This document shows positions 1 to 8,259 of a stretch of 64,000 bases of DNA, piece by piece. The notes beneath the pieces are model-generated. The model saw only the letters and a list, made by a program, of their open reading frames with translations. It made no database searches and was not told the DNA's origin. The position numbers and the translations under genes were made by a program. The stretch spans positions 57,627,840 to 57,691,839 of the forward strand of contig CM064862.1 in the NCBI GenBank assembly GCA_032719365.1, read 5' to 3'. How positions within the stretch are numbered: position 1 is the stretch's first letter; the number at the start of each line of letters is the position of its first letter. The DNA is from Prinsepia uniflora (taxonomy: Eukaryota > Streptophyta > Magnoliopsida > Rosales > Rosaceae).

Positions 1-404
1 ATCGCATAGACGTCAAATCCAACCCTACCATCCACTCAATGTGCGTTCTACCACTAAGGTCATCAGCTAACTCTGATGTACCAACATCCCTCACCCTAGC
101 AATCACCACTAGGGTTCACGTTTTTAGACCATTACTCAAATGAGGTTCCTCGAACCCCGTTGCGCCCAGCAGCACAACAATCTAATATCACATGACCGAA
201 CCGACGGTCCCACATTACCAGTTCATCACATACAACCCCACTTGGGTCGAATCACGTTAACGCACGGCGTATCGGGCCAAACACACTCTATCCACTATCC
301 AACGCAAAAACTATCTATCAGGTTGATAACGAAACTGCAGCCCAAAGAGACATCACACCCTCTACCTGCGTGCACAAAAAGAGCAAACCTGCTCAGATAC
401 CACT
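1..404 (-). mobile_element. Internal (leader) side of LTR element H, non-coding
   Basis: On the minus strand this lies just inside the LTR that ends at 405, after a primer-binding-site-like word. No credible protein is encoded: the open frames here match no retroelement family I recognise. The minus strand carries a TTATCAACCTGATAG word near 317-333 that recurs just inside the 5' LTRs of the non-coding elements B and C. This supports H as a relative of those non-autonomous elements. The rest of its body lies left of the window. Confidence 0.6.
391..402 (-). other. Primer binding site of element H (degenerate)
   Basis: The minus strand reads TGGTATCTGAGC two bases inside the LTR end at 405. 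It differs at one base from TGGTATCAGAGC, the complement of the plant initiator tRNA-Met 3' end used by many Ty3/gypsy elements. It fixes the orientation of H as minus. Confidence 0.7.
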
Positions 405-1452
405 TGACACGACCTATCCCAATCCCCCGTGGATTACCGTGGAACGTGTCATGCTCCCGTATGACCCGAAGTGTCAGACAAGGGATAACCAGATGCCACT
501 GCTCAAACGGGCTTCCAGAGTGCGCAAGGATCGATGGAGGAGGTGTGCGATGTCCCAGTCTCTGCTGCAGTTGCATCCGGAATCATCCTGAAGGGCATTA
601 AAACAAAAACTGAGAGTGGACGAAAATAAATAAGTTTATTAACACATTTCATAAGATATTTATGCCCTCCATTAAAAACGTATGCATGCCACGAAAACCA
701 GTAACCAAAAAGTTTACTTAACCAAGCCATTAGGGCCTTAGCCCAAAACCGTAAACCATAAATCCAACCGAAAAACCATTTCATAGATCAATAGTTCATA
801 TTTACCACATTACCATAACCGGCATCCCAGATGCCTAGCGTCCCAGACGCCTGACGTCCCATACGACATATTTCACGGTATAACCATAAGCTACGCGTGC
901 TGCCCGGGGTCTCAATCCCGAGTCCAATCCCCGAACCCAGTCTGTGTCAACCATTCAAGTCGACATGGCCTACAACCACCTTAATTGAACACAAGTCTCA
1001 TTCGGGTTCAAAGTTCCAATTCATAACACAGGCACTGTTTTCTTTCAATTGATTAGTTAGGAAGCTTCGTATACTCACCCTAAAGATAATTTCGCAATTA
1101 ATTTCACAAGAAATCACCTCAAACACCACGACTCCAAGCTCAATTTTTCCATCCACCACCTTCGTCCATGGCTCCAGGAGCTTCGAAACTTGCCACATTT
1201 GATTTGGATCGACTAGTCAAGGTTCCAGAAAGCTTATTCAAACCTTAATTAGGCATGTGCTGGCCTAAAACTGAATTTCAAATTTGAATTTATCAAAGAC
1301 CAGTTTCGGGTTTTTCTGAACTCTCCCTCACCATTTTCACTCCTTTTCTTCCTTTCTCAATCTCAAAATCCTTCTCTCAGCACCTTAAACACTTTCCCGT
1401 TCACAAATCCACTCAATTGGGCCCTGGAAAGGCTGATCACGCATGGGGAGCA

Positions 1453-1457
1453 CTCTG
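1453..1457. repeat. Target-site duplication CTCTG, left of array A
   Basis: The five bases before the first TGTAAC of family A are CTCTG. The same five bases follow the last TGTCA at 17269-17273. A perfect 5-bp duplication around the whole three-LTR block shows that one insertion event founded it. Confidence 0.92.
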
Positions 1458-1590
1458 TGTAACGCCCCGGACGTTCTGGTAATGTAATATTATTAAATAT
1501 TGAATAAAATGACGTTTTTACCCCTGTGTTTGTGTGGTCAATTTGTTGACTTTTAGTTTTGGGGGTCGAACGGACGTTGGGTGATGACCG

Positions 1591-1610
1591 TGACGTTGTT
1601 CGGGATGTCA
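1591..1610. promoter_or_regulatory. TGACGT-type dyad in LTR A
   Basis: TGACGT, an 8-bp spacer TGTTCGGG, then ATGTCA. It is a near-perfect version of the inverted TGACGT-N8-ACGTCA pair seen at the same place in the LTRs of D, G and H. TGACG is the core recognised by plant TGA-type bZIP factors (established). A regulatory role here is inference. Copies lie in LTR 2 and LTR 3. Confidence 0.45.
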
Positions 1611-2133
1611 CGAGTTCATAGACAGGTGGCACGTCCGATTCGGACGCTCGGAGTGAAAGTTATGATGTTCGGAAGTTCAGGGGTCATTCTAGTCTTCTGG
1701 GAGCAAAAGGAAACCAACCACGTCAAATTCGAAGGACGACATTCACGAATTGGCCAAGAACGGAGTACCCTGGTTCTGAGTATTTTCGAGCTTGAGGACG
1801 ACGACTTCCAGGTAACGGTAAGATCAATTGACAGTACCATTGTGTTCGTATGAATCACCTTAACCTACTGGTGAAATTAATTTGAGATTGGGGTTAGTTT
1901 GGGTGAGTTCCAGAATGTCGATTTGTTCGACTGTTCGAGTTTGAGTTGGGTCGTTTGGGTACTAGTCGAGGTTAACCTTCATTGCAGACCTAAAATTAAA
2001 GGATTAGGGAAGATAATAGGAACAAAAACGAGAGGAATTGACTGAGAATTGAGGGCTAACTGATCGGGTTGAGTCGCGGGTATCAGACCCGTTTAGCAGG
2101 CTGTTCGGGTAAGGGAGATGACACTGTAGCTTG

Positions 2134-2152
2134 GCGCGTGGCCTTCACGCGC
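2134..2152. repeat. GCGCGTG/CACGCGC inverted repeat in a CpG-rich LTR block
   Basis: A perfect 7-bp inverted repeat with a 5-base loop (GCCTT) opens a roughly 50-bp CpG-rich block to about 2183. Related blocks occur in LTR C (41079-41130 and about 47460-47510), LTR D (37165-37217, minus) and LTR G (60475-60525, minus). Confidence 0.6.
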
Positions 2153-2465
2153 AGCCGCTTTGGGCGGCGCGTGACGGCGCGTGTGGCGTCAACTCCGATC
2201 ACGGTCAACATGAGAATTAATCCTTACAGTTTAAATAACATTTTATCTTTAGAGTTCGAATCGATCGGGAGTCATTCGGGATAATTTCGGGAGTCCGGAA
2301 GATTAAGTCTTTAAGTTTATTTTCGCCGAAAAATCCGGAAAAATTAGGAAAAATCCTACGAGTTATTTTGGGATGTTTGTAACCCTTCTTGTACGTTTTC
2401 ACAGGCCCGGACACTTCCGAAGCTACGGAGGAGCACGCGGGACGCGATTGACGTATCCTAAGACT

Positions 2466-3375
2466 GTGAGTGGACTCTTTGATTTTAAATTAGGCATGCA
2501 TGACTATTTTGCTTATTTATCTCATGGTTTTACATATGATTTTACGATGGTGAGATGATATATCGGTTTTACTTGTTTTCACGTTTTTCGAGGTAATTAT
2601 CGTATTTCACGCATTTCGAGATTTCGGTCTTTGCCTATGCATGCGTGATAATTTTTGATGAAGTATCTGGTTATGAATATGCATGTTTCGGATTTATGAT
2701 GTTTGATCATATTGTGAAGAAATCTTCTGTTAATTGCATGTGTTGGAATTTACATGTGAATTCGGGCATGAGTCCTGTTACGATGGGAAATGTTTTTGGA
2801 ATAACGTTGGAAAAAGATTTGTGATGAATCCTGATTTAATATGTTTAAAAACGGTTTTGGGTTTAAAGACCCGGTGGATGGTTGGATCTGGTTTTGGGTT
2901 TAAAGACCCGGTATGTTGATTCTGGGGGCGGGCCCGAAATTGAGTTTAAAGACTCGTGAGTTTAAAGACTCGATTATTATGATACCCCTGAGGCCTACTA
3001 ATCGTGTTTTGAGTTTAAAGACTCGTTGATATCCCGGGAAGGCCTAATGTTGAGTTTAAAGACTCGGATGGATCCAACGGCATAATCATGATTATTGTTT
3101 ATGTTTCACTTGATTTGTGCAAATAATGTTTCAAAATGACGATTTCTGGAATCTGGTATTATTACATGGTTTTACATGAGTGTTGACGATCCCTGTAACG
3201 TTTTTCTTGTGTTTCGGAAAAAGAGTTTTCAAAAGTTTAACACACAAATTTTGAATACTTGGTTATGCATGCGGATTACAAAACTGGAGGGCGAACCCAA
3301 TTTCGGAAAAACTGTTTTTCCTGTTAAACTTATGTTTCGGTCCACTCACACCTTGTTGTTTTAAATTCCCTCCAG
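2466..3375 (+). other. Intron-like bracketed module in LTR A1
   Basis: Begins at ACT/GTGAGTGGAC, whose GTGAGT is a good plant 5' splice-site match, and ends at a pyrimidine-rich tract with CCCTCCAG/G. The reverse complement of the first ten bases, GTCCACTCAC, lies at 3340-3349 just before the tract. CATGCATG lies near the donor, GCATGCGG near the other end, and the TTAAAG hairpin array between them. Equivalent segments are 9268-10178 in LTR 2 and 16070-16979 in LTR 3. Splicing is inferred from motifs only. Confidence 0.45.
2859..3065 (+). repeat. TTAAAG hairpin array in LTR A1 (6 units)
   Basis: Units start at 2859, 2896, 2942, 2958, 3011 and 3052. The first two are GGGT-TTAAAG-ACCC and the other four GAGT-TTAAAG-ACTC. 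The six central bases stay fixed while both stem arms change together. AGGCCT words lie between later units. LTR 2 (9661-9867) and LTR 3 (16463-16669) carry the same array. Confidence 0.85.
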
Positions 3376-3666
3376 GTCGTGGTAGAAGCGTGGGGGCAAG
3401 CGCCGAGGCAGAGGCGGAGGCATAACGTTTTCCGTTGCGGAAGTAGTTAGTTCACAGAGTAGGACTTGTTCTTTAAATTGTTTTGTAATATTGCTCTGTG
3501 AAACTGTGGACTTGACGTCCAGTCGGATGTATTTGTTTAATCTCCCTGGTCTGACAATGGGTGTGTTGTAATTTTAACTAGTTTCCGGTCTTTTTGATTC
3601 GATTGTCAGACGGGAGCAGGATGCTTCCCGATTATCGAGGCGATAATCGGGGTGGGTCCTGTCAAT

Positions 3667-3679
3667 TGGTATCAGAGCC
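3667..3679 (+). other. Primer binding site, body A1 (tRNA-iMet)
   Basis: TGGTATCAGAGCC, two bases after the LTR, is complementary to the 3' end of plant initiator tRNA-Met and would prime minus-strand DNA synthesis. Confidence 0.95.
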
Positions 3680-3725
3680 TAGGTTTACGATTCGTGTCCG
3701 GCATTCGGGTGTGCCTTGATTATTG

Positions 3726-3747
3726 TACTAACTTATGCCTCTTTCAG
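3726..3747 (+). promoter_or_regulatory. Branch-point and 3' splice-site-like sequence before gag
   Basis: TACTAAC (3726-3732) is followed by a T/C-rich stretch ending TTTCAG at 3747, twenty bases before the gag ATG. This matches a textbook intron end and could join an upstream LTR donor to the gag leader. The second copy is at 10529-10550. Use as a splice site is unproven. Confidence 0.4.
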
Positions 3748-3766
3748 AAAAGAAGGACGACCGGCC

Positions 3767-5275
3767 ATGCCTCCGCGACGCGAACCCCCTCCACGACCTA
3801 ATGGCGATGCCGAGAGCGCTTCGATCGAGCGAGCCCAGCGTCTTGGGGCTTCGGTGTTCAGTGGTGGAGCGGATCCCGAGGATGCTCAGCGTTGGATTTC
3901 TCGGATTGAACGGATTTTTACTGTGATGCACTGTCCTCTTGAGGAGCGTGTGGTGTTGGCCACATTTCTACTTGATGGCTCTGCTTATGAGTGGTGGTAC
4001 ACTCTGGAGTTGTCGGGTTGGGATGCCCGTACAGTGACTTGGGAGACCTTTCGTGAGCGGTTCCTGGATCAGTATTATCCCCGTTCATTCCGTGATGCTA
4101 GAGAGACCGAGTTTCTGCAACTCCAACAGGGGAGCATGTCCGTAGCTGAGTATGAACAGAAATTTCAGATGCTAGCTCGTTTTGCTCCTACCTTTGTATC
4201 TACTGAAGCTGAGAAATGCCGTAGGTTCGAGCTTGGTCTACGGGGTGAGATACGGGCCATTGTGACTGCCGGAGCTTTTGCTACTCTCAGGGAGTTGTCT
4301 GATGCCGCGGTGCGGGTTGAGGCTAGTCTCCCGACGCGTCCACAGTATTCTGGTGGTGGACAGCGTCGCGGGCGTTCATATTCTGGATCGTATGGTCAGG
4401 GAGCCTCGAAGAAGGGACGTTATGGTGGAGCCTCATCTGCAGGCAATGATCGTTATGGCAGGCCCGGTAACTATCAGGGTTCCGGATTCCGAGCGCCTAG
4501 GGCGCAGACTGCTCCGCAGGCGAGCGCGACTTCTGTTGCTTCCACGGGACGGCAGAGTGGTGGTTTTGTTCGAGACGCTTCCAGTGTCATCTGTTTCTTC
4601 TGTGGCGAGCGGGGCCACTATCGGAGGGACTGTCCATCCTTGCCACATGGTGGTGGCGCAGGTCGGGGTGGAGCAGAGCAGGGACGGAGCACAGCTGCAG
4701 TTTCTGGGACTGGGAGCACTCGAGGAGGTGGTACCGGAGCGGCTAGTGGACAGAGGGGCCGGGGCCGTGGGCGAGCAGCTAGACCACAGGCCCGAGTTTT
4801 CGCTGTTACGCAGCAGGAGGCCAGGGCAGCGCCTGGTGTTGTGACGGGTACACTCACGATCTTTGGACATGATGTTTGTGCTTTAATTGATCCCGGAGCT
4901 ACTCATTCATTTATTTCACGGGACTGTGAGTTGTTGGCGGGTAGAGAGGTGTCCGCATTGGACTGTGACATGGGAGTGAGTACGCCCACGGGAGATGTGT
5001 TTGTGGTGAACCAAGTGTTGCGGGAGTGCCCCGTAATGGTAGGTGATGTTGGTCTGGTGGCAGATTTGATACTCTTGGACTTGCACGACTTTGATGTCAT
5101 CTTGGGTATGGATTGGTTGACGCTCCATCACGCCTCCATCGAATGCGTCGATAAGAGGGTTACTTTTCGGAGCCCGGGGCTACCGGAAACCACTTTTCAG
5201 GGAATTCAGCGAGTAACTCCTGTCGGAGTAATATCTGCCCTGAAGGCAAGTAAGTTGTTGAGGAAGGGGTGCTAG
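3767..5275 (+). CDS. gag: Gag-protease polyprotein, body A1
   Basis: The 502-codon frame starts at the ATG of MPPRREPPPR. The upstream in-frame extension has only a TTG, so the ATG was preferred. It contains a retrotransposon capsid domain (roughly residues 35-190), an Arg/Gly/Ser-rich linker, a CX2CX4HX4C zinc knuckle at residues 276-289 (CFFCGERGHYRRDC) for RNA binding, and a retropepsin-like protease with active-site D375 in DPGATHSF. Proline in place of Ser/Thr in the DxG motif is, to my knowledge, common in plant gypsy elements. The frame ends at TAG 5273-5275. The next frame, pol, is in the same phase, so one amber codon separates protease from RT. Otherwise it looks intact. Confidence 0.92.
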   Translation: MPPRREPPPRPNGDAESASIERAQRLGASVFSGGADPEDAQRWISRIERIFTVMHCPLEERVVLATFLLDGSAYEWWYTLELSGWDARTVTWETFRERFLDQYYPRSFRDARETEFLQLQQGSMSVAEYEQKFQMLARFAPTFVSTEAEKCRRFELGLRGEIRAIVTAGAFATLRELSDAAVRVEASLPTRPQYSGGGQRRGRSYSGSYGQGASKKGRYGGASSAGNDRYGRPGNYQGSGFRAPRAQTAPQASATSVASTGRQSGGFVRDASSVICFFCGERGHYRRDCPSLPHGGGAGRGGAEQGRSTAAVSGTGSTRGGGTGAASGQRGRGRGRAARPQARVFAVTQQEARAAPGVVTGTLTIFGHDVCALIDPGATHSFISRDCELLAGREVSALDCDMGVSTPTGDVFVVNQVLRECPVMVGDVGLVADLILLDLHDFDVILGMDWLTLHHASIECVDKRVTFRSPGLPETTFQGIQRVTPVGVISALKASKLLRKGC

Positions 5276-5293
5276 GGATACTTAGCCCGAGTG

Positions 5294-8137
5294 ATGGATT
5301 CACGAGCTGCACCATTGCGGGTGGAGGATATACCGATTGTACGGGAGTTCCCGGATGTCTTTCCGGAGGATCTACCGGGATTGCCACCGCATCGAGATGT
5401 TGAGTTCACTATTGATCTGGTACCAGGTACGCAACCTATTTCTCAGACTCCGTATCGTATGGCGCCAGCCGAGTTGAAAGAACTGAAGGCGCAGTTACAA
5501 GAATTGCTTGAGATGGGATTTATTCGACCGAGTGTATCCCCCTGGGGAGCTCCGGTGTTGTTTGTGAGGAAAAAGGATGGGAGTTTGAGACTTTGCATCG
5601 ATTACAGGCAACTGAATAAAGTAACAGTCAGGAAAAAATACCTGTTGCCTCGGATCGATGATTTGTTCGATCAGCTGCGAGGAGCGCAGTACTTCTCCAA
5701 AATTGATCTACGTTCTGGGTATCACCAATTGCGGGTTAAGGATGAGGATGTACCCAAGACAGCATTTAGGACCCGTTATGGTCATTATGAGTTCCTGGTG
5801 ATGCCGTTTGGCTTGACCAACGCACCCGCAACGTTTATGGATTTGATGAACCGAGTGTTGCAGCCTTACTTGGATCACTTTGTCATCGTGTTCATTGACG
5901 ATATCCTGGTCTACTCGAGGAGTGCGGAAGCGCACGAGGAGCACTTAAGGATGGTGCTGGGTACCTTGAGGGAAAACCAGTTGTATGCGAAGCTCAGCAA
6001 ATGTCAGTTTTGGTTGACGAGCGTGAGTTTCTTGGGGCATGTGATCTCAACTGACGGGATCAGTGTGGATTCTCAGAAAATTGAGGCAGTGGCGAAGTGG
6101 GAACAACCGAGGACCGTCACTGAAGTCAGGAGTTTCTTGGGTTTGGCTGGTTACTACAGGAGGTTTGTAGAGGGTTTCTCGACCATTGCTGCCCCGTTAA
6201 CGCGACTGACGCGGAAGGGAGTCAAGTTTGAGTGGGATGACGATTGTGAGCGTAGTTTTCGGGAGCTAAAGGAAAGGTTGACGTCTGCTCCTATACTGAC
6301 CCTTCCAGACGACAGTGGGGAATTTGAGGTGTACAGTGATGCATCCTTACAGGGTTTGGGATGTGTACTAATGCAGCATGGGAAAGTGATCGCCTATGCT
6401 TCGCGCCAGTTGAAACCGCATGAGCGCAATTATCCGACGCACGATTTGGAGTTAGCTGCTGTTGTGCATGCATTGAAGATTTGGAGACATCACCTGTACG
6501 GAGCGACTTGCAGAATGTTTACGGACCACAAGAGCCTGAAGTACTTGTTCACTCAGAAGGAGTTGAATGTGAGGCAGCGACGGTGGCTAGAGCTAATTAA
6601 GGATTATGATTGCACGATTGAGTACCACCCGGGAAAAGCCAATGTGGTGGCTGATGCTCTAAGCCGGAAGTCAACGCATTCTGTAGCACATCTACGGACG
6701 GTTCATTTGCCACTTTTGGTTGAACTCCGTAAGAATAGCATTGATTTGGGTTTGGATGGCCAAGGTGTCTTGCTGGCTAATTTTCATGTGAGACCACTCC
6801 TGGTCGATCGGATCGTTGAGGCTCAATCTCAAGATCCTGTCTCATGTGTACTTCGGATTGAAGTGGAAGCCGGTGAACGGCTAGACTTTACAGTCAGGGA
6901 GGATGGAGCTTTGCTAAAGGAAGGACGGTTGTGTGTGCCCGGCGTGGAGGCACTGAAGAAGGAGATCTTGGACGAAGCTCATAGTTCGGCCTACGCGATG
7001 CATCCTGGTGGGACCAAGATGTATCGTACCTTGCGAGAGCACTACTGGTGGCCGGGAATGAAACGGGAGATTGCCGAGTTTGTCAGCAGGTGTCTGATTT
7101 GCCAGCAAGTGAAGGCTGAGAGACAACGACCTTATGGAGCCTTGCAACCACTACCTATTCCGGAATGGAAATGGGATCACTTGACGATGGATTTTGTGTT
7201 TGGACTTCCTAGGACACCCAGGGGTCACGATGGAGTTTGGGTGATTGTGGACAGGCTTACGAAATCGGCTCACTTCTTGCCAGTGCGAGAGAACTTCAGG
7301 ATGACGCAGTTGGCCCAGTTGTTTATTGACGAGATCATCTGGTTGCACGGTACTCCGGAATCAATAGTTTCTGACCGAGACCCAAGATTTACTTCTCGAT
7401 TTTGGCAGAGTCTGCAGGAAGCATTTGGGAAGAAACTTCGTTTCAGTACTGCATTTCATCCTCAGACTGACGGCCAGTCTGAGCGGACCATCCAGACATT
7501 GGAGGATATGATGCGAGCTTGCGTCTTGCAATTTCATGACACCTGGGAGTCACACCTAGCCTTGATGGAATTTGCCTACAACAACAGCTATCAAGCGAGC
7601 ATTGGGATGGCTCCGTACGAAGCCTTGTACGGACGGCAATGCAGAACTCCGTTGTGTTGGATGGACGTGGGGGAAAGGAGGCTGACTAAATCCGAATTGG
7701 TGGAACTGACGACCGAGAAGGTCAAACTCATCAGGGATCGGCTCAAGGCAGCCCAGGACAGACTAAAGAGCTATGTGGACCATCGGATTCGAGATCTGGA
7801 GTTTTCGGTCGGAGATCGGGTGTTTCTGAAATTGTCCCCTTGGAAGGGTGTAGTACGTTTCGGCCGGCGAGGGAAGTTGAGCCCTCGTTATATTGGACCT
7901 TACGAGATTACCGAGAGGATTGGCCCGGTGGCCTACCGGCTGGCACTACCGCCAGAGCTTTCGAAGGTCCACGATGTTTTCCATGTGTCGATGTTACGGA
8001 AATATGTGTTTGACGCATCTCATGTACTGGAGGATCAGCCCATTGAACTTCGAGATGATTTGAGCTTCGAGGAACAACCGGTACAGATTTTGGATCGAAA
8101 GGAAAAGTGCTACGTCGGAAGACCGTTCCTCTGGTGA
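5294..8137 (+). CDS. pol: Pol (RT-RNase H-integrase), body A1, 3' end frameshifted
   Basis: The 947-codon frame is in phase with gag-protease and separated from it by one TAG. It carries a reverse transcriptase with FIDD at residues 200-203, an RNase H with D349 in YSDAS and a later DHKSL, and an integrase with an HHCC zinc domain (second His 570, Cys 600 and 603) and a D633, D694, E730 triad (D-D35-E). It then ends early. Compared with the minus-strand copy in element G, one base is missing near 8107, so the frame leaves the conserved C-terminal chromodomain-like tail and stops at 8137. The first ATG is 5294; a GTG precedes it. If translation depends on amber readthrough, the true product is a Gag-Pol fusion. 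Confidence 0.92.
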   Translation: MDSRAAPLRVEDIPIVREFPDVFPEDLPGLPPHRDVEFTIDLVPGTQPISQTPYRMAPAELKELKAQLQELLEMGFIRPSVSPWGAPVLFVRKKDGSLRLCIDYRQLNKVTVRKKYLLPRIDDLFDQLRGAQYFSKIDLRSGYHQLRVKDEDVPKTAFRTRYGHYEFLVMPFGLTNAPATFMDLMNRVLQPYLDHFVIVFIDDILVYSRSAEAHEEHLRMVLGTLRENQLYAKLSKCQFWLTSVSFLGHVISTDGISVDSQKIEAVAKWEQPRTVTEVRSFLGLAGYYRRFVEGFSTIAAPLTRLTRKGVKFEWDDDCERSFRELKERLTSAPILTLPDDSGEFEVYSDASLQGLGCVLMQHGKVIAYASRQLKPHERNYPTHDLELAAVVHALKIWRHHLYGATCRMFTDHKSLKYLFTQKELNVRQRRWLELIKDYDCTIEYHPGKANVVADALSRKSTHSVAHLRTVHLPLLVELRKNSIDLGLDGQGVLLANFHVRPLLVDRIVEAQSQDPVSCVLRIEVEAGERLDFTVREDGALLKEGRLCVPGVEALKKEILDEAHSSAYAMHPGGTKMYRTLREHYWWPGMKREIAEFVSRCLICQQVKAERQRPYGALQPLPIPEWKWDHLTMDFVFGLPRTPRGHDGVWVIVDRLTKSAHFLPVRENFRMTQLAQLFIDEIIWLHGTPESIVSDRDPRFTSRFWQSLQEAFGKKLRFSTAFHPQTDGQSERTIQTLEDMMRACVLQFHDTWESHLALMEFAYNNSYQASIGMAPYEALYGRQCRTPLCWMDVGERRLTKSELVELTTEKVKLIRDRLKAAQDRLKSYVDHRIRDLEFSVGDRVFLKLSPWKGVVRFGRRGKLSPRYIGPYEITERIGPVAYRLALPPELSKVHDVFHVSMLRKYVFDASHVLEDQPIELRDDLSFEEQPVQILDRKEKCYVGRPFLW

Positions 8138-8226
8138 AGGTCCTCTGGAGGAACCAGAATGTGGAGGAAGCCACATGGGAACCCGAGGCGCAGATGCGAG
8201 AACAGTTCCCTTACTTGTTTCCTTGA
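8107..8226 (+). pseudogene. Out-of-frame C-terminal tail of pol, body A1
   Basis: After the one-base loss near 8107, the next frame still encodes the conserved end of Tekay-type integrases (it includes VEEATWEPEAQMRE), up to TGA at 8224-8226. Element G keeps the equivalent tail joined in frame at 61849-62091. The same defect is present in body A2. Confidence 0.8.
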
Positions 8227-8247
8227 AATTTCGGGACGAAATTTCTT

Positions 8248-8258
8248 AAGGGGGGAGA
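8248..8258 (+). other. Polypurine tract, body A1
   Basis: AAGGGGGGAGA, one base before the TG of LTR 2, is the presumed plus-strand primer. The second copy is at 15051-15061. Confidence 0.9.
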
Positions 8259-8259
8259 T

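Larger units (their letters stand above)
1458..3664 (+). repeat. Family A LTR 1 (5' outer LTR)
   Basis: Starts TGTAACGCCCCGG and ends GGTCCTGTCA. From 5' to 3' it contains a TGACGT-type dyad (1591-1610), a donor-like CAG/GTAACG at 1812, a CpG-rich GCGCGTG block (2133-2183), an acceptor-like CACAG at 2404, the GTGAGTGGAC word (2466-2475), CATGCATG, six TTAAAG hairpin motifs (2859-3065), GTCCACTCAC (3340-3349) and CCCTCCAG (to 3375). I count about four substitutions and one indel against LTR 3, and about seven substitutions and one indel against LTR 2. Confidence 0.95.

Noticed and set aside
140..601. 153-codon frame at the left edge and a 93-codon minus frame at 503-784
   Set aside because: They overlap the LTR end and primer site of element H and show no protein family.
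2405..2465. A conserved short protein-coding exon between the two intron-like LTR modules
   Set aside because: The frame is not conserved between families A, B and C; only the flanking splice-like signals are.
3667..3679. tRNA gene at the tRNA-Met-like word
   Set aside because: Only the 13 bases complementary to the tRNA 3' end are present; it is a primer binding site.
4278..4844. 188-codon plus-strand frame inside gag of body A1 (also 11080-11646)
   Set aside because: Out-of-frame shadow of the GC-rich Arg/Gly linker of gag. Its length follows from composition, and gag explains the region.
5276..8137. Envelope-like gene or endogenous virus
   Set aside because: No frame exists between integrase and the 3' LTR in either body; the domain order is that of an ordinary chromovirus.
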